Assembly: GCF_001455965.1 (NCBI RefSeq)
Contig: NZ_LKKO01000017.1
Coordinates: forward strand, 59,199-123,198
Origin: Methylobacterium sp. GXS13
Lineage (GTDB): Bacteria; Pseudomonadota; Alphaproteobacteria; Rhizobiales; Beijerinckiaceae
DNA length: 64,000 nucleotides
Direction: 5' to 3'
Position 1 is the first letter of the stretch; each line of letters opens with the position of its first letter. The translations under genes were made by a program, and so were the position numbers. Positions 22,087-30,892 of this stretch are shown here, in pieces. The notes beneath the pieces were generated by a model. It saw nothing but the letters and a program-made list of their open reading frames with translations. It made no database searches and had not been told where the DNA came from.

Positions 22087-22092
22087 AGTGCA

Positions 22093-22560
22093 ATGGCTGA
22101 CGTCTTGGACGAGTTGCCAGAGGCCGGCGAAGGCAAGCGCGGCGTCGACGGTCATCTGGGCTATCTACTTCGGCAGGCGGCCCATGCTCATCGTCAGCGC
22201 GTCGAGCAGCGGCTGAGCGGCCTCAGCCTCACCCTGCCGCAATTTTCGGCCCTGACGATGCTGGACGCGTATCCCGGCCACAGTGGCGCGGATCTCGCGC
22301 GGCTTGCACTCGTGACGCCACAAACCATGAGCGTCATCGTTGCGAACCTTTTGAAGGCCGGTCTCGTCGAACGGACGCCGCATCCGATTCACGGCCGTAT
22401 CCAGACGATCACGCTGACGGAAACGGGCGCTGTGATGCTCGGAGCGGCGAAACAATGCGTCTATGCGCTGGAAGCGGAGATGCTTACCGACCTCGCGCCA
22501 GAGGTGCGCGCAGCGATTCGCCAGTGGCTGACGCGAATCGCGCGGCCGGAAGCCGGATAG
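22093..22560 (+). CDS. MarR-family transcriptional regulator
   Basis: Winged-helix DNA-binding regulator, about 155 residues from the ATG at 22093 (M-A-D-V-L-D-E). The MarR core is visible: helix L-T-L-P-Q-F-S-A-L-T-M-L, recognition helix V-T-P-Q-T-M-S-V-I-V-A-N-L, and wing G-L-V-E-R-T-P-H-P-I-H-G-R-I-Q. The frame is also open from an ATG at 22051, but that would run through the palindrome proposed as operator and has no ribosome binding site. Likely represses itself and the divergent AhpD-like gene; there is no Cys in the N-terminal helix to suggest direct OhrR-type peroxide sensing. Confidence 0.85.
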   Translation: MADVLDELPEAGEGKRGVDGHLGYLLRQAAHAHRQRVEQRLSGLSLTLPQFSALTMLDAYPGHSGADLARLALVTPQTMSVIVANLLKAGLVERTPHPIHGRIQTITLTETGAVMLGAAKQCVYALEAEMLTDLAPEVRAAIRQWLTRIARPEAG

Positions 22561-22592
22561 GAACCGGGGGCCAGCCCTTCAGAAGCACGCTA

Positions 22593-22625
22593 AAACCGCC
22601 GCGGCATGGTCAGCCGCGGCGGTTT
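22593..22625 (-). terminator. rho-independent terminator (serves rpmB and the convergent marR)
   Basis: Perfect 12-base stem (AAACCGCCGCGG with its complement) and a 9-base loop, followed on the minus strand by a short U run. It lies between the convergent stops of the MarR gene and rpmB. Confidence 0.85.
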
Positions 22626-22662
22626 GCAGTATCAGACCGATAAGGCGTGGAAACGCCGAAGA

Positions 22663-22965
22663 TCAGGCCGCGACGGCCGGGGTCTCGGCGAGCTTCTTGT
22701 GAATCTCGCGCTTCAGAAGGCGAGCGGTCTGAGACAGGTCGCCTTCACCGGCCTTGATCAGGAAGGCGTCGAGGCCGCCGCGGTGCTCAACCGAGCGGAG
22801 GGCGTGCGCGGTGACGCGCAAGCGAACCCGCTTGCCCAGCGCATCCGACTGGAGGGTGACGTTGCACAGGTTCGGCAGGAACCGGCACTTGGTCTTGTGG
22901 TTCGAGTGGCTCACGAGGTGGCCGACCTGAACGGCCTTGCCGGTGAGTTCGCAGCGGCGCGCCAT
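22663..22965 (-). CDS. rpmB: 50S ribosomal protein L28
   Basis: 100-residue bacterial L28, a component of the large ribosomal subunit. It begins [12 protein letters not shown] and contains the family's [15 protein letters not shown] block, with the basic [11 protein letters not shown] stretch that follows. The start at 22965 was chosen over the longer frame because it gives the canonical N-terminus. It is a stand-alone gene with its own hairpin terminator downstream. Confidence 0.97.
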   Translation of the reverse strand: MARRCELTGKAVQVGHLVSHSNHKTKCRFLPNLCNVTLQSDALGKRVRLRVTAHALRSVEHRGGLDAFLIKAGEGDLSQTARLLKREIHKKLAETPAVAA

Positions 22966-23326
22966 GATGACTAAAATTCCCGTCTCGTTCCGCCCGAGAA
23001 GACCCGATCGCAAGCAGCGCGATCATCGTCGCAGCGGGCGGCGCCCGATACGTATTCCAGGTCCAGCGGAGTCCTGTTGAAGGCGCGAGCCTATAGGCGA
23101 CCTAGCCCCGATGCGTCAAGCTCCGGACGGGTCAGGCGTGTATCCGATGGCAGTCCAGCGCCCAACGGTCTGTTAACCACGATACCGGGATATAACCATC
23201 CTCCGCTCGACAAAGGCCGGCACCGCGCCCGCACCGAGCGCAGAGAGCCCGTCTGCGAGTTCGTCTCGCGAGACCGTCTTGCAAACGATATTTGTCGTCC
23301 GATTTTCCTGGGATGCGATCCGGATC

Positions 23327-24232
23327 ATGAGCGCCACGCCTGTCCGTCGGACGATCAAACCGCTGACGACGCGCCTTCTCGGGACCGTGCTCGCCCTAGC
23401 GACGCTCAGCGCACCGGCCGATGCGGCACGCCGCGCAAAGCGGACTGCCGCCGCTGCGCCCACCACGGTGACGGTCGATTACGGCATCAACCTCGCTGGC
23501 CTGCCGATCGGCACCGCCCGACTCGCCGGCACATTCGAGCACGACCGCTACCTGATGGACGTCTCGGCCGTGCTGACCGGCCTGGTCGGGGCCATCACCG
23601 GCGGCAAGGGCTCTGCGCGGGCCTCCGGGACCTTCTCGACCGCGCCTCAGCCGGGCGCGTTCTCGATCGCGACCCATACGGCGAGTTCGGGAATCGCAGT
23701 GCGCATGGCGCTGGCGCACGGCAACGTCGTGCAAGCTGAGATCACGCCACCGCTGGTCGACATGCAGGATCGGGTTCCCGTCACGGCCGCCCACAAACGC
23801 GGCATCATGGATCCGGTGAGCGCGCTGCTGATGCCGGCTCAGGGCCGAGGCGAACCGCTCGATCCGGCCAATTGCAACCGGACCCTGCCGGTTTTCGACG
23901 GCGCCACCCGGTTCAACGTCGTGCTGAGCTACGCCGAGACTCGCGAGGTACAGAAGCCCGGCTATGCGGGACCGGTTCTGGTCTGCACAGCCCGCTACCA
24001 GGCGGTGGCCGGCCACCGGCCGGACCGGCCCGGCGTGAAGTTCATGGAGGACAACCGCGAGATGTCGGTCTGGCTCGCCCCCGTCGAGGGGACGCGTGCG
24101 CTGATCCCGCTGCGCATCTCGGTGCTGACCACCATCGGCACCAACATCATCGAGGCGACGCGCTGGACCCAGGGTGCCGCCATGGGGACAGCCGGCGCCA
24201 GCGTCGCCCAGGCAAGCCTGCCCGGGCAGTAG
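23327..24232 (+). CDS. DUF3108 domain-containing periplasmic protein
   Basis: About 300 residues beginning M-S-A-T-P-V-R-R with a signal peptide (hydrophobic L-L-G-T-V-L-A-L-A-T-L, cleavage after A-D-A near residue 32). The mature part is rich in beta strands, with Y-G-I-N-L-A-G-L-P-I-G and K-F-M-E-D-N-R-E-M-S-V-W-L-A near its C-terminal half, the hallmark of DUF3108 proteins found next to rpmB in Rhizobiales. The function is not established. The divergent rpmB gene is about 360 bases away and shares the 5' region. Confidence 0.85.
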   Translation: MSATPVRRTIKPLTTRLLGTVLALATLSAPADAARRAKRTAAAAPTTVTVDYGINLAGLPIGTARLAGTFEHDRYLMDVSAVLTGLVGAITGGKGSARASGTFSTAPQPGAFSIATHTASSGIAVRMALAHGNVVQAEITPPLVDMQDRVPVTAAHKRGIMDPVSALLMPAQGRGEPLDPANCNRTLPVFDGATRFNVVLSYAETREVQKPGYAGPVLVCTARYQAVAGHRPDRPGVKFMEDNREMSVWLAPVEGTRALIPLRISVLTTIGTNIIEATRWTQGAAMGTAGASVAQASLPGQ

Positions 24233-24318
24233 CGCCGGGGCGCGATTCGGCTTTGACCGTCGGCGTCTTTCAGGGCACCCGTGCGGCGCAAGCGTGGCAG
24301 CCAGGAAGGGAGAGGACC

Positions 24319-24609
24319 ATGCCGAAGGGCTACATCATCGTCCGGATGACGGTCACCGATCCGGACACCTATGCGGCCTACGCCGAGATGGCCTCCGCGG
24401 GGATGCGGCACCACGGCGCCAAACCCCTGGTGCGGGGTGGGCGCTGCGAGGCGCTGGAAGGCGCGGCCCGGCCGCGCAACGTCGTGCTCGAATTCGACTC
24501 CTACGAGGCGGCGCGGGCCTATTATTTTTCGCCGGAGTACCAGGCGGCCAAGGCAAAGCGCCTGCCCGCCGGCATCGGCGAGGTCGTTTTGGTCGAAGGC
24601 GCCGATTGA
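24319..24609 (+). CDS. DUF1330 domain-containing protein
   Basis: 96-residue dimeric alpha-beta-barrel protein starting M-P-K-G-Y-I-I-V-R-M-T-V after a strong GGAAGGGAGAGG leader. The motifs D-P-D-T-Y-A-A-Y, V-V-L-E-F-D-S-Y-E-A-A and the Y-F-S-P-E-Y-Q-A-A block define the DUF1330 family, whose biochemical role is unknown. It ends convergently 10 bases from the darcynin-like gene. Confidence 0.93.
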   Translation: MPKGYIIVRMTVTDPDTYAAYAEMASAGMRHHGAKPLVRGGRCEALEGAARPRNVVLEFDSYEAARAYYFSPEYQAAKAKRLPAGIGEVVLVEGAD

Positions 24610-24619
24610 GGCGTCGGCT

Positions 24620-24976
24620 TCAAGCAGCCAGGGGCGAGCGGCCGTAATTGGTCGCGTACGCATTCTCCACGGCCGGGATGATCTCCACGATCGTGAACCA
24701 CCGGTCCCAGAAGGCCGTCTCGCGCAGGGCCTCGACGACGCATTCGTAGGCGTGGTTGTCGCCCGCCTCCCAGACCCACAGGTCGGTCACGCGGGCGGTG
24801 TAGAACTCGGCGTCGTAGAAGCGCAGCCTCACGGCATCCGCGTGGCGGCGCAGGATCGGCTCGAACACCTCGCGCAGTCGGGCGAAACGATCGTCGATCG
24901 ACAGGGCGAGCCATTCGGGCGACGTCTTCACCAGCATGAAGACGGTGAGCTTGGGATTGAAGGTCTGTTCGGACAT
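24620..24976 (-). CDS. darcynin-family protein
   Basis: 118-residue soluble protein with T-V-F-M-L-V-K-T-S-P-E-W-L-A-L near the N-terminus and F-Y-D-A-E-F-Y-T-A-R-V-T-D in the middle, as in darcynins, small conserved proteins of unknown function. The ATG at 24976 begins M-S-E-Q-T-F; the frame continues upstream without coding character. It is transcribed away from a TetR regulator 75 bases off, with a palindrome between them, so it is probably that regulator's target. Confidence 0.75.
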   Translation of the reverse strand: MSEQTFNPKLTVFMLVKTSPEWLALSIDDRFARLREVFEPILRRHADAVRLRFYDAEFYTARVTDLWVWEAGDNHAYECVVEALRETAFWDRWFTIVEIIPAVENAYATNYGRSPLAA

Positions 24977-25000
24977 GGAATTCACCGCTCCTTGGGTCTG

Positions 25001-25014
25001 TTGGAACGTCCCAA
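25001..25014. promoter_or_regulatory. palindrome in darcynin/TetR divergent region, candidate TetR operator
   Basis: TTGGAACGTCCCAA is a 14-base near-perfect palindrome (one mismatched pair), centred in the 75-base region between the divergent starts. TetR-family repressors usually bind such sites and repress both directions. Inferred. Confidence 0.55.
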
Positions 25015-25051
25015 TGATGCCCCTGCGCCGCCCGGCGGCGAACTCGCGTTC

Positions 25052-25678
25052 ATGACAGGTCGAGCGGCGCGGAGGCCGGCGCTCAAGCCTCGGAAAAACC
25101 CGGAACAATCCCGATCCGCCGAAACGGTCCGGATGATTCTCGAAGGCGCGGCTCGCGTTCTGGAGGAACAGGGCCTAGCCGGTTACACGACCAATGCCGT
25201 GGCCGAGCGGGCCGGCGTCTCGGTCGGCTCGGTCTACCAGTATTTTCCGGGCAAGGAGGCTCTGACTGCAGCCCTGGTCGCGCGGGAGACTGGCTTGCTG
25301 ATCGCCGCGGTGCAGGAAGCGGCTGAGGCGGCAACGCCGGAGCTCGGCTTGCGTCGGATCGTGCAGGCGGCCGTCGCCCACCAGATGTCCCGGCCGCGCC
25401 TCGCCCTGCTGCTCGACCGAGAGGAGAATCGACTTCAGCTTGACGACAACCTGGACGCGGTCACCCGGGCGATCTCGAGCGCCTTCCTGGCCCTTCTCGG
25501 GCACCTCGAACCCCGGCCGCCAGTCGAGGCCGAAACCGCGGCGGGCGACCTGTTCGCGCTCGTTCGGGGCATAGTGGATGCCGCCGGAGAGCGCGGTGAG
25601 CGAGCCAGCGACGCGCTGGAGCCGCGCGTCCTGCGCGCGGTGTTCGGTTATCTCGGGTTGCCCGCGGCGATGCCGTAA
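25052..25678 (+). CDS. TetR/AcrR-family transcriptional regulator
   Basis: 208-residue regulator. The N-terminal helix-turn-helix is clear: I-L-E-G-A-A-R-V-L, T-T-N-A-V-A-E-R-A-G-V-S-V-G-S-V-Y-Q-Y-F-P-G-K-E at about 42-66, the classic TetR motif. The C-terminal helical ligand domain resembles TetR_C groups with a D-R-E-E-N-R motif. The start at 25052 (M-T-G-R-A-A-R-R) is the first ATG after the divergent region. The inducer is unknown; the palindrome at 25001-25014 and the divergent darcynin gene suggest the regulon. Confidence 0.9.
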   Translation: MTGRAARRPALKPRKNPEQSRSAETVRMILEGAARVLEEQGLAGYTTNAVAERAGVSVGSVYQYFPGKEALTAALVARETGLLIAAVQEAAEAATPELGLRRIVQAAVAHQMSRPRLALLLDREENRLQLDDNLDAVTRAISSAFLALLGHLEPRPPVEAETAAGDLFALVRGIVDAAGERGERASDALEPRVLRAVFGYLGLPAAMP

Positions 25679-25688
25679 CGCGTGCGGC

Positions 25689-26708
25689 CTACGAGCGCGT
25701 CGCACAGTATTTGAGATCGCGCGCGATCGAGCGCCACCGAATCGCATCCTGGTGGACGGATCGATAGACACCACCACGGATATTCCGGATCACCGCCCAC
25801 ACGCCCCTGGGGCGGCTGCGCGAGACGTAGACCTGCTTCCTCTGCCGCAACTGGTGCAGGGCCCGCTGGAAAAAGTGGATCGCCTTCCCGCGATCGAAGA
25901 GGGGAAACGTGACCTCAGTCTCGTCCGGAAGATCGCGGATCACCTCGATCATGTCGGCGGTTGCGGAGATGTAGTCGTCGAGCTCCCTAATCGGATCATG
26001 CCCTCTCGCTTTATGGCTGCGGCGGCCGTCCCCGAACAGGTTTGTCGCATGCTGCCGATAGGTGACGAGGGGCAGGTTCAGTTCCGCCGTCTCGCCGACC
26101 ACCTGGCCGAGGAACACGATCCATCGGTCATGCGCGATCTTTTCGTTGGGCACGATGAAGTCTCGGAACCGCCCCTGGATGTCCGCCAGATGTAGAAGCT
26201 CCCGGCGGAAGACGATCGAAAACCCGAAGAACGTCAGCCAAGGATCGTAACTCAGCGGTGGCTTGACACCGGTGCTCCGGATGCCTTGGGTAAATTTTAC
26301 TAGCTTACCGGTCGACTGATCCAAACTTGAAGCGGCGTGTACAATCATTGAGATATTTGGCTTTTGGCAAAAAGCTGCGACGCGCTCGAGTTTTTTGAGA
26401 TCCCAGATATCATCCTGATCGCAGAATGCTATGAAGTCGCCCTTTGCCAATAAGGCCGCATTCAGGAAGTTGTCGCGAAATCCAAGATTGGCATCGTTAA
26501 CTTTGATTTCTAACGGCACCGAGGACACTGCTGCAATCGATTTGACAATTTCTACGGTCTGATCCGTCGAGCGGTCATCCGCGACGATGATCTCGATTGG
26601 CCTGAAACTTTGGTTGATGACGCTATTGAGCAGCTCATGAATGAATGAAGAGCCGTTATACGCAGCTATAACCACTGAAACAGTTTTACTTTCAACATTC
26701 ATTTCCAC
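25689..26708 (-). CDS. glycosyltransferase family 2
   Basis: 339-residue GT-A-fold enzyme transferring a sugar from a nucleotide donor. Seen: the N-terminal V-S-V-V-I-A-A-Y-N-G, the D-D-R-S-T-D-Q-T nucleotide-binding turn, the acidic F-C-D-Q-D-D-I-W metal site (about 95-102), and a C-terminal Y-R-Q-H-A-T-N region, all as in rhamnosyl-like family-2 transferases. The 5' half is strikingly AT-richer than neighbouring genes and uses rarer codons (many AAA, ATT, TTG), which suggests horizontal acquisition. No other polysaccharide genes adjoin. The start may be the ATG at 26708 or the one two codons later. Confidence 0.88.
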   Translation of the reverse strand: MEMNVESKTVSVVIAAYNGSSFIHELLNSVINQSFRPIEIIVADDRSTDQTVEIVKSIAAVSSVPLEIKVNDANLGFRDNFLNAALLAKGDFIAFCDQDDIWDLKKLERVAAFCQKPNISMIVHAASSLDQSTGKLVKFTQGIRSTGVKPPLSYDPWLTFFGFSIVFRRELLHLADIQGRFRDFIVPNEKIAHDRWIVFLGQVVGETAELNLPLVTYRQHATNLFGDGRRSHKARGHDPIRELDDYISATADMIEVIRDLPDETEVTFPLFDRGKAIHFFQRALHQLRQRKQVYVSRSRPRGVWAVIRNIRGGVYRSVHQDAIRWRSIARDLKYCATRS

Positions 26709-27091
26709 TGGCTCTGATATCCTAGCACTTCAAAATTGAAATCTTTGCTTGATGCCGAATCCCGCACTCGGCAATGCGGACTGAATCAACTCTTGTAATT
26801 ACAATATCAGACCTGGAAAAATTTTGGAACGGCAGTCGCCGTCGGACCGAGCAGACATAATCGGCTACATGCCCGTATTTACGTATTAATCGCGCACGGT
26901 ATTGTCGTTCCACTTGAATCAGGGACCGGCCGTTCCATTCGAGATCGCCACCTCGCAGAGCGCTCGGCTTGACCGTTGCGCGTTTTCGATCCGCTTCGGG
27001 CACAGTGTGAGTGAGGGGTCGTGTTCGGGATGCCCATCGAGCAGGCCGCTACAACGATCGAATCTTTCATCTTCCCGGCGATGATCCGCGC
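26709..27091. other. AT-richer divergent intergenic region
   Basis: 383 bases between the glycosyltransferase and a small secreted protein gene. It shares the lower GC of the glycosyltransferase 5' end up to about 26900. No gene, RNA or operator was recognised. Confidence 0.5.
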
Positions 27092-27415
27092 ATGTACTCG
27101 CACCGCCTCCGAATCGCCCTCGTCCTGGCAGCCCTGGCAGGCGCCGGATCAGCCACGGCCCAGCCTCTGACCGCCGGATCGGCCGATCCCGGCTGCGGCG
27201 GTGATGCCTTCTCGTCGGCCGAGGTGATCGAGCACCGGCCGCCTCGACACGGCCCGCTGGTGGCCATACCCGATACCCTCTGCGCCGACCTGACGCCCCA
27301 GCCAGGATCCCCGCCCACGCAGATCGATGTCTATCCGCTGATTATGCCGCAGGTTGGCAGCGGCCCGGGTGATATCCCATATGGGGGAGGACCGACGCGG
27401 CCCTATCGTCCCTGA
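27092..27415 (+). CDS. small secreted protein of unknown function
   Basis: 107 residues. An N-terminal signal peptide (R-L-R-I-A-L-V-L-A-A-L-A-G, then A-T-A-Q-P at about 18-24) predicts export to the periplasm. The mature part is short, Pro- and Gly-rich, with two cysteines near D-P-G-C-G-G and L-C-A-D that could form a disulfide, and it ends Y-G-G-G-P-T-R-P-Y-R-P. No family was recognised. The ATG at 27092 gives the signal peptide directly; an upstream in-frame ATG at 27011 would bury it. Confidence 0.65.
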   Translation: MYSHRLRIALVLAALAGAGSATAQPLTAGSADPGCGGDAFSSAEVIEHRPPRHGPLVAIPDTLCADLTPQPGSPPTQIDVYPLIMPQVGSGPGDIPYGGGPTRPYRP

Positions 27416-27510
27416 CGCGCCCGGCCGCCCGAAACTCCCTGCCCGCGCCAGACGGCGCCGCGCCGGCCTTCCCGTCCGAAGGAACCGCCGACCATCGACG
27501 CGCCGCTCCG

Positions 27511-27525
27511 CCCCCCCCCCCCCCC
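27511..27525 (+). repeat. 15-base poly-C tract just upstream of the helicase start
   Basis: Fifteen consecutive C in the open frame that precedes the helicase core. The frame is open from the previous stop at 27413 through the tract with no ATG or GTG until 27557. An ATG in another frame at 27381 would join the helicase frame if the tract were 13 or 16 C long. Either a slippage-prone site or a sequencing artefact. Confidence 0.85.
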
Positions 27526-27556
27526 GTCCCTGCCGCGCGACGTCCGCGCCCGCGGT

Positions 27557-30500
27557 GTGACGGCGGTTCTCGGACCGACCAACACCGGCAAGACGCATCT
27601 CGCGATCGAGCGGATGCTCGCGCACCCGACCGGCATGATCGGGCTGCCCCTGCGGCTGCTCGCCCGGGAGGTCTACCTGCGCGTGGTCGCCAAGGTCGGC
27701 CCGGAAAAGGTCGCCCTCGTGACCGGGGAAGAGAAAATCAAGCCGGACCGGCCGCGCTACTGGATCTGCACGATCGAGGCGATGCCGCGCGACCTCGACG
27801 TGGCCTATGTCGCCATCGACGAGATCCAGCTCGCTGCCGACATGGATCGCGGCCACGTCTTCACCGACCGCCTGCTCTATGTGCGCGGCCGGGAAGAGAC
27901 GCTGCTGATCGGCTCCTCGACCATGCTGCCGCTGGTCCAGGGACTGATCCCGAACGTCCACACCACGACGCGGCCGCGGCTGTCGAAGCTGAGCTTCGCG
28001 GGCGAGAAGCGGCTGTCGCGCCTGCCCCGGCGCACCGCGATCGTGGCCTTCTCGGCCGAGGAGGTCTATGCGATCGCCGAGCTGATCCGGCGCCAGCGCG
28101 GGGGGGCTGCGGTCGTGCTGGGCGCGCTCTCGCCGCGCACCCGCAACGCCCAAGTCGAGATGTACCAGGCCGGCGACGTGGATTACCTCGTCGCCACCGA
28201 CGCGGTCGGGATGGGGCTCAATCTCGACGTCGACCACGTCGCCTTCGCGGCGAACTGGAAATACGACGGCACTCGCTTCCGCAAGCTGACCCCCGCCGAG
28301 ATGGGCCAGATCGCGGGCCGTGCCGGTCGCCATCTCGCGGACGGGACCTTCGGCTCCACGGGGCGCTGCCCGCCCTTCGAGCCCGAGATGGTCGAGCGGC
28401 TGGAGAATCACGACTTCGATCCGCTGCGCATCCTGCAATGGCGCAACCCGGATCTCAGCTTCGGGACCCTGGAGGCGCTCCAGACGAGCCTCGACGAGCA
28501 CCCGCGCGAATCCGGTCTCACCCGCGCGCCGATGGGGCAGGACCAGCAGGCGCTCGAGATTCTGATGCGCGAGGATGACATCCGCGACATGGCGCGGAGC
28601 CAATCCACGGTCAGGCGTCTCTGGGATGTCTGCGGTGTACCGGATTACCGCAAGGTGCACCCGCAGGTGCATGCCGATCTGGTGGCGCAGCTCTATCGCT
28701 TCCTCATGAAGGGCATGGCCGGACGCATCCCCGATACCTGGTTCGCCGAGCAGATGGCGATGATCGACCGCACCGACGGCGACATCGATACGCTGTCCCG
28801 ACGGATCGCCCAGGGGCGCACCTGGACCTTCGTGGCCAACCGCCCCGATTGGCTGCGCGACCCTGAACATTGGCAGGGCGAGACACGTCGGGTAGAGGAC
28901 AGGCTGTCAGACGCCCTGCACGAACGCCTCGCGAGCCGCTTCGTCGACCGGCGCACAAGCGTCCTGATGCGGCGCCTGAGAGAGAACACGATGCTCGAAG
29001 CCCAAATTTCCGCCGACGGTGACGTCACCGTCGAGGGTCAGCATGTCGGTCACCTGCATGGATTCCTATTTGTCCCCGATGCCAGCGCCGAGGGGCACGA
29101 GGCCAAGACTCTGAGGAGTGCCGCCGAGAAGGCGCTCTCCGGAGAGATCGAGGCCCGAGCCGACCGCTTCGCGGCGACCGCCGATTCGACCCTCGTGCTC
29201 GCGCATGACGGAATGATTCGCTGGACCGGCGCTCCCGTGGCGAAGCTGACCCCCGGGGAAAAACTGTTCGCCCCGCAGATTCGTCTGCTGGCCGATGACA
29301 GCCTGACGGGCGCGCATCGTGAGAAGGTCGAGGCACGGCTCGATGCTTGGCTGAAAGCCATGATCGTGCGCCTTCTCGGCCCGCTGATGGAACTCGAGAC
29401 CGCGGCCGACCTCACAGGGCTGGCCAAGGGCATCGGCTATCAGGTGGTTGAGGCACTGGGCGTGCTGGAGCGCTCGAAGGTGGCCCACGAGATGCGCAGC
29501 CTCGATCAGGAGGGGCGCGGCGCGCGCGGCCGGCACGGCGTGCGCTTCGGCGCCTACCACATCTTCCTGCCGGCTCTGCTGAAGCCGGCCCCGCGGACCC
29601 TGGCAGCCCAGCTCTGGGCCCTGCGCAATGGCGGGCTCGACCAGCGCGGCCTCGATGAGATCGCCCATCTGGCCGGCTCCGGCCGCACCTCGATCAAGGT
29701 CGATCGCGAAATCGCCAAAGGCCTCTACCGGGCAGCTGGCTTCCGTGTCAGCGGCGAGCGCGCGGTGCGGGTCGACATATTGGAGCGGCTGGCCGACCTG
29801 ATTCGCCCGGCGATCGCCTATCGTCCGGGCACCACGCCGGGTGCTCCGCCGGACGGCACGGCCGACGGCGATGCCTTCGTGGCGACCGTTGGAATGACCT
29901 CACTGGTGGGCTGCTCGGGCGAGGATTTTGCTTCAATCCTGAAATCGCTGGGCTATTCCCTGGAGGCCCGCCCCGGTCCGGCTATCACGGTGCCGCTGCT
30001 TCCGGCGGCTGCGACCGCACCGGTCGTGGTGACTCCGGTGTCGGAACTTGCCCCGGCGAGCGAACCCGGCGCCATCGATGAGGACTCGGCCGGCGAATCC
30101 ACCGGCAATGAGACGGATGCCCCCGCGCAGGCTGCGGATGTGGCGGACTCTGGCGACGAGACAACAGCCCCGGAGAACGCGGAGCCCGCCCTCGTCGCCA
30201 CGGAAAGCTCCGAATCCGCTCCCGATGCTTCACCGGAAGCCGAGCCTGTCGAAGCGGCTGCCGAAGCCGAGCGGGAGGCGCCGCCCACACCACAGACCGA
30301 GTTGGAAAAGGCTCCCGCTGAAACCGCTCAGTCCACCGAGACACATGACTCGGAGATGATCCAGCCGACTGAGACGGTTGCCGAGTCGGAAGCAGCCGAG
30401 CCCGCGTCCGAAGTGATATCGGCCAAGAGCGAATCCGACGGTGCGCAGAGCGAGGCCCCGGCCGAGCAGATCCTGATCGAGGTCTGGCGCCTGCAGCGCC

Positions 30501-30883
30501 ATCAGCGTCCGGCCAATCCCCGACCGCAGAACCGCCCGCGTGGGGCTGGTCGCGGACGCGACGGCGGCCAGCAGGGTCAACAGCAAGGTCCCGGTCGCTC
30601 GGAGGGCGGGCGCCCCGATCAGCGGCGGGCAGAGGGGGGCGAGCGCCCCGGCAACGAGGGCGGGCCCCGCACCGGGCGCGACCGCGGTACCCGTCGCGAG
30701 CGGTTCGAGGGCGTCCGTCCGGAACGCCGGGATGAGCAGCGCAATGCCGAACAGCGCCACGCAGCGCCGCGGCCCGATCAGCGTCCGCCGCGGCGGGAGC
30801 GGGCTCCAGATCCCGACTCGCCCTTCGCCAAGCTGGCCGCGCTGAAGGCGCAGCTCGAAGCCGGCGACGGCGGAAAACGCTGA
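27557..30883 (+). CDS. Suv3-like superfamily 2 RNA helicase with disordered C-terminal tail
   Basis: 1108-residue ATP-dependent RNA helicase. Seen: Walker A G-P-T-N-T-G-K-T at 6-13, DExx-type motif A-I-D-E-I-Q at 87-91, motif III G-S-S-T-M, and motif VI Q-I-A-G-R-A-G-R at 251-258. A Suv3-type C-terminal helical region follows to about 790. Residues from about 830 on are Glu/Ala-rich, then a basic Arg/Gly/Gln-rich tail (R-G-A-G-R-G-R-D-G-G) ends the chain, a plan recalling RNase E-style RNA-binding scaffolds. The GTG start lacks a ribosome binding site and gives almost no residues before Walker A, so the true N-terminus is probably upstream across the poly-C tract. It is followed 9 bases later by an S4-domain gene. 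Confidence 0.88.
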   Translation: MTAVLGPTNTGKTHLAIERMLAHPTGMIGLPLRLLAREVYLRVVAKVGPEKVALVTGEEKIKPDRPRYWICTIEAMPRDLDVAYVAIDEIQLAADMDRGHVFTDRLLYVRGREETLLIGSSTMLPLVQGLIPNVHTTTRPRLSKLSFAGEKRLSRLPRRTAIVAFSAEEVYAIAELIRRQRGGAAVVLGALSPRTRNAQVEMYQAGDVDYLVATDAVGMGLNLDVDHVAFAANWKYDGTRFRKLTPAEMGQIAGRAGRHLADGTFGSTGRCPPFEPEMVERLENHDFDPLRILQWRNPDLSFGTLEALQTSLDEHPRESGLTRAPMGQDQQALEILMREDDIRDMARSQSTVRRLWDVCGVPDYRKVHPQVHADLVAQLYRFLMKGMAGRIPDTWFAEQMAMIDRTDGDIDTLSRRIAQGRTWTFVANRPDWLRDPEHWQGETRRVEDRLSDALHERLASRFVDRRTSVLMRRLRENTMLEAQISADGDVTVEGQHVGHLHGFLFVPDASAEGHEAKTLRSAAEKALSGEIEARADRFAATADSTLVLAHDGMIRWTGAPVAKLTPGEKLFAPQIRLLADDSLTGAHREKVEARLDAWLKAMIVRLLGPLMELETAADLTGLAKGIGYQVVEALGVLERSKVAHEMRSLDQEGRGARGRHGVRFGAYHIFLPALLKPAPRTLAAQLWALRNGGLDQRGLDEIAHLAGSGRTSIKVDREIAKGLYRAAGFRVSGERAVRVDILERLADLIRPAIAYRPGTTPGAPPDGTADGDAFVATVGMTSLVGCSGEDFASILKSLGYSLEARPGPAITVPLLPAAATAPVVVTPVSELAPASEPGAIDEDSAGESTGNETDAPAQAADVADSGDETTAPENAEPALVATESSESAPDASPEAEPVEAAAEAEREAPPTPQTELEKAPAETAQSTETHDSEMIQPTETVAESEAAEPASEVISAKSESDGAQSEAPAEQILIEVWRLQRHQRPANPRPQNRPRGAGRGRDGGQQGQQQGPGRSEGGRPDQRRAEGGERPGNEGGPRTGRDRGTRRERFEGVRPERRDEQRNAEQRHAAPRPDQRPPRRERAPDPDSPFAKLAALKAQLEAGDGGKR

Positions 30884-30892
30884 TCCTCGCGG

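Noticed and set aside
27149..28870. 573-residue minus-strand frame opposite the helicase start
   Set aside because: Antisense shadow of the helicase; no recognisable motif and high-GC composition explain its length.
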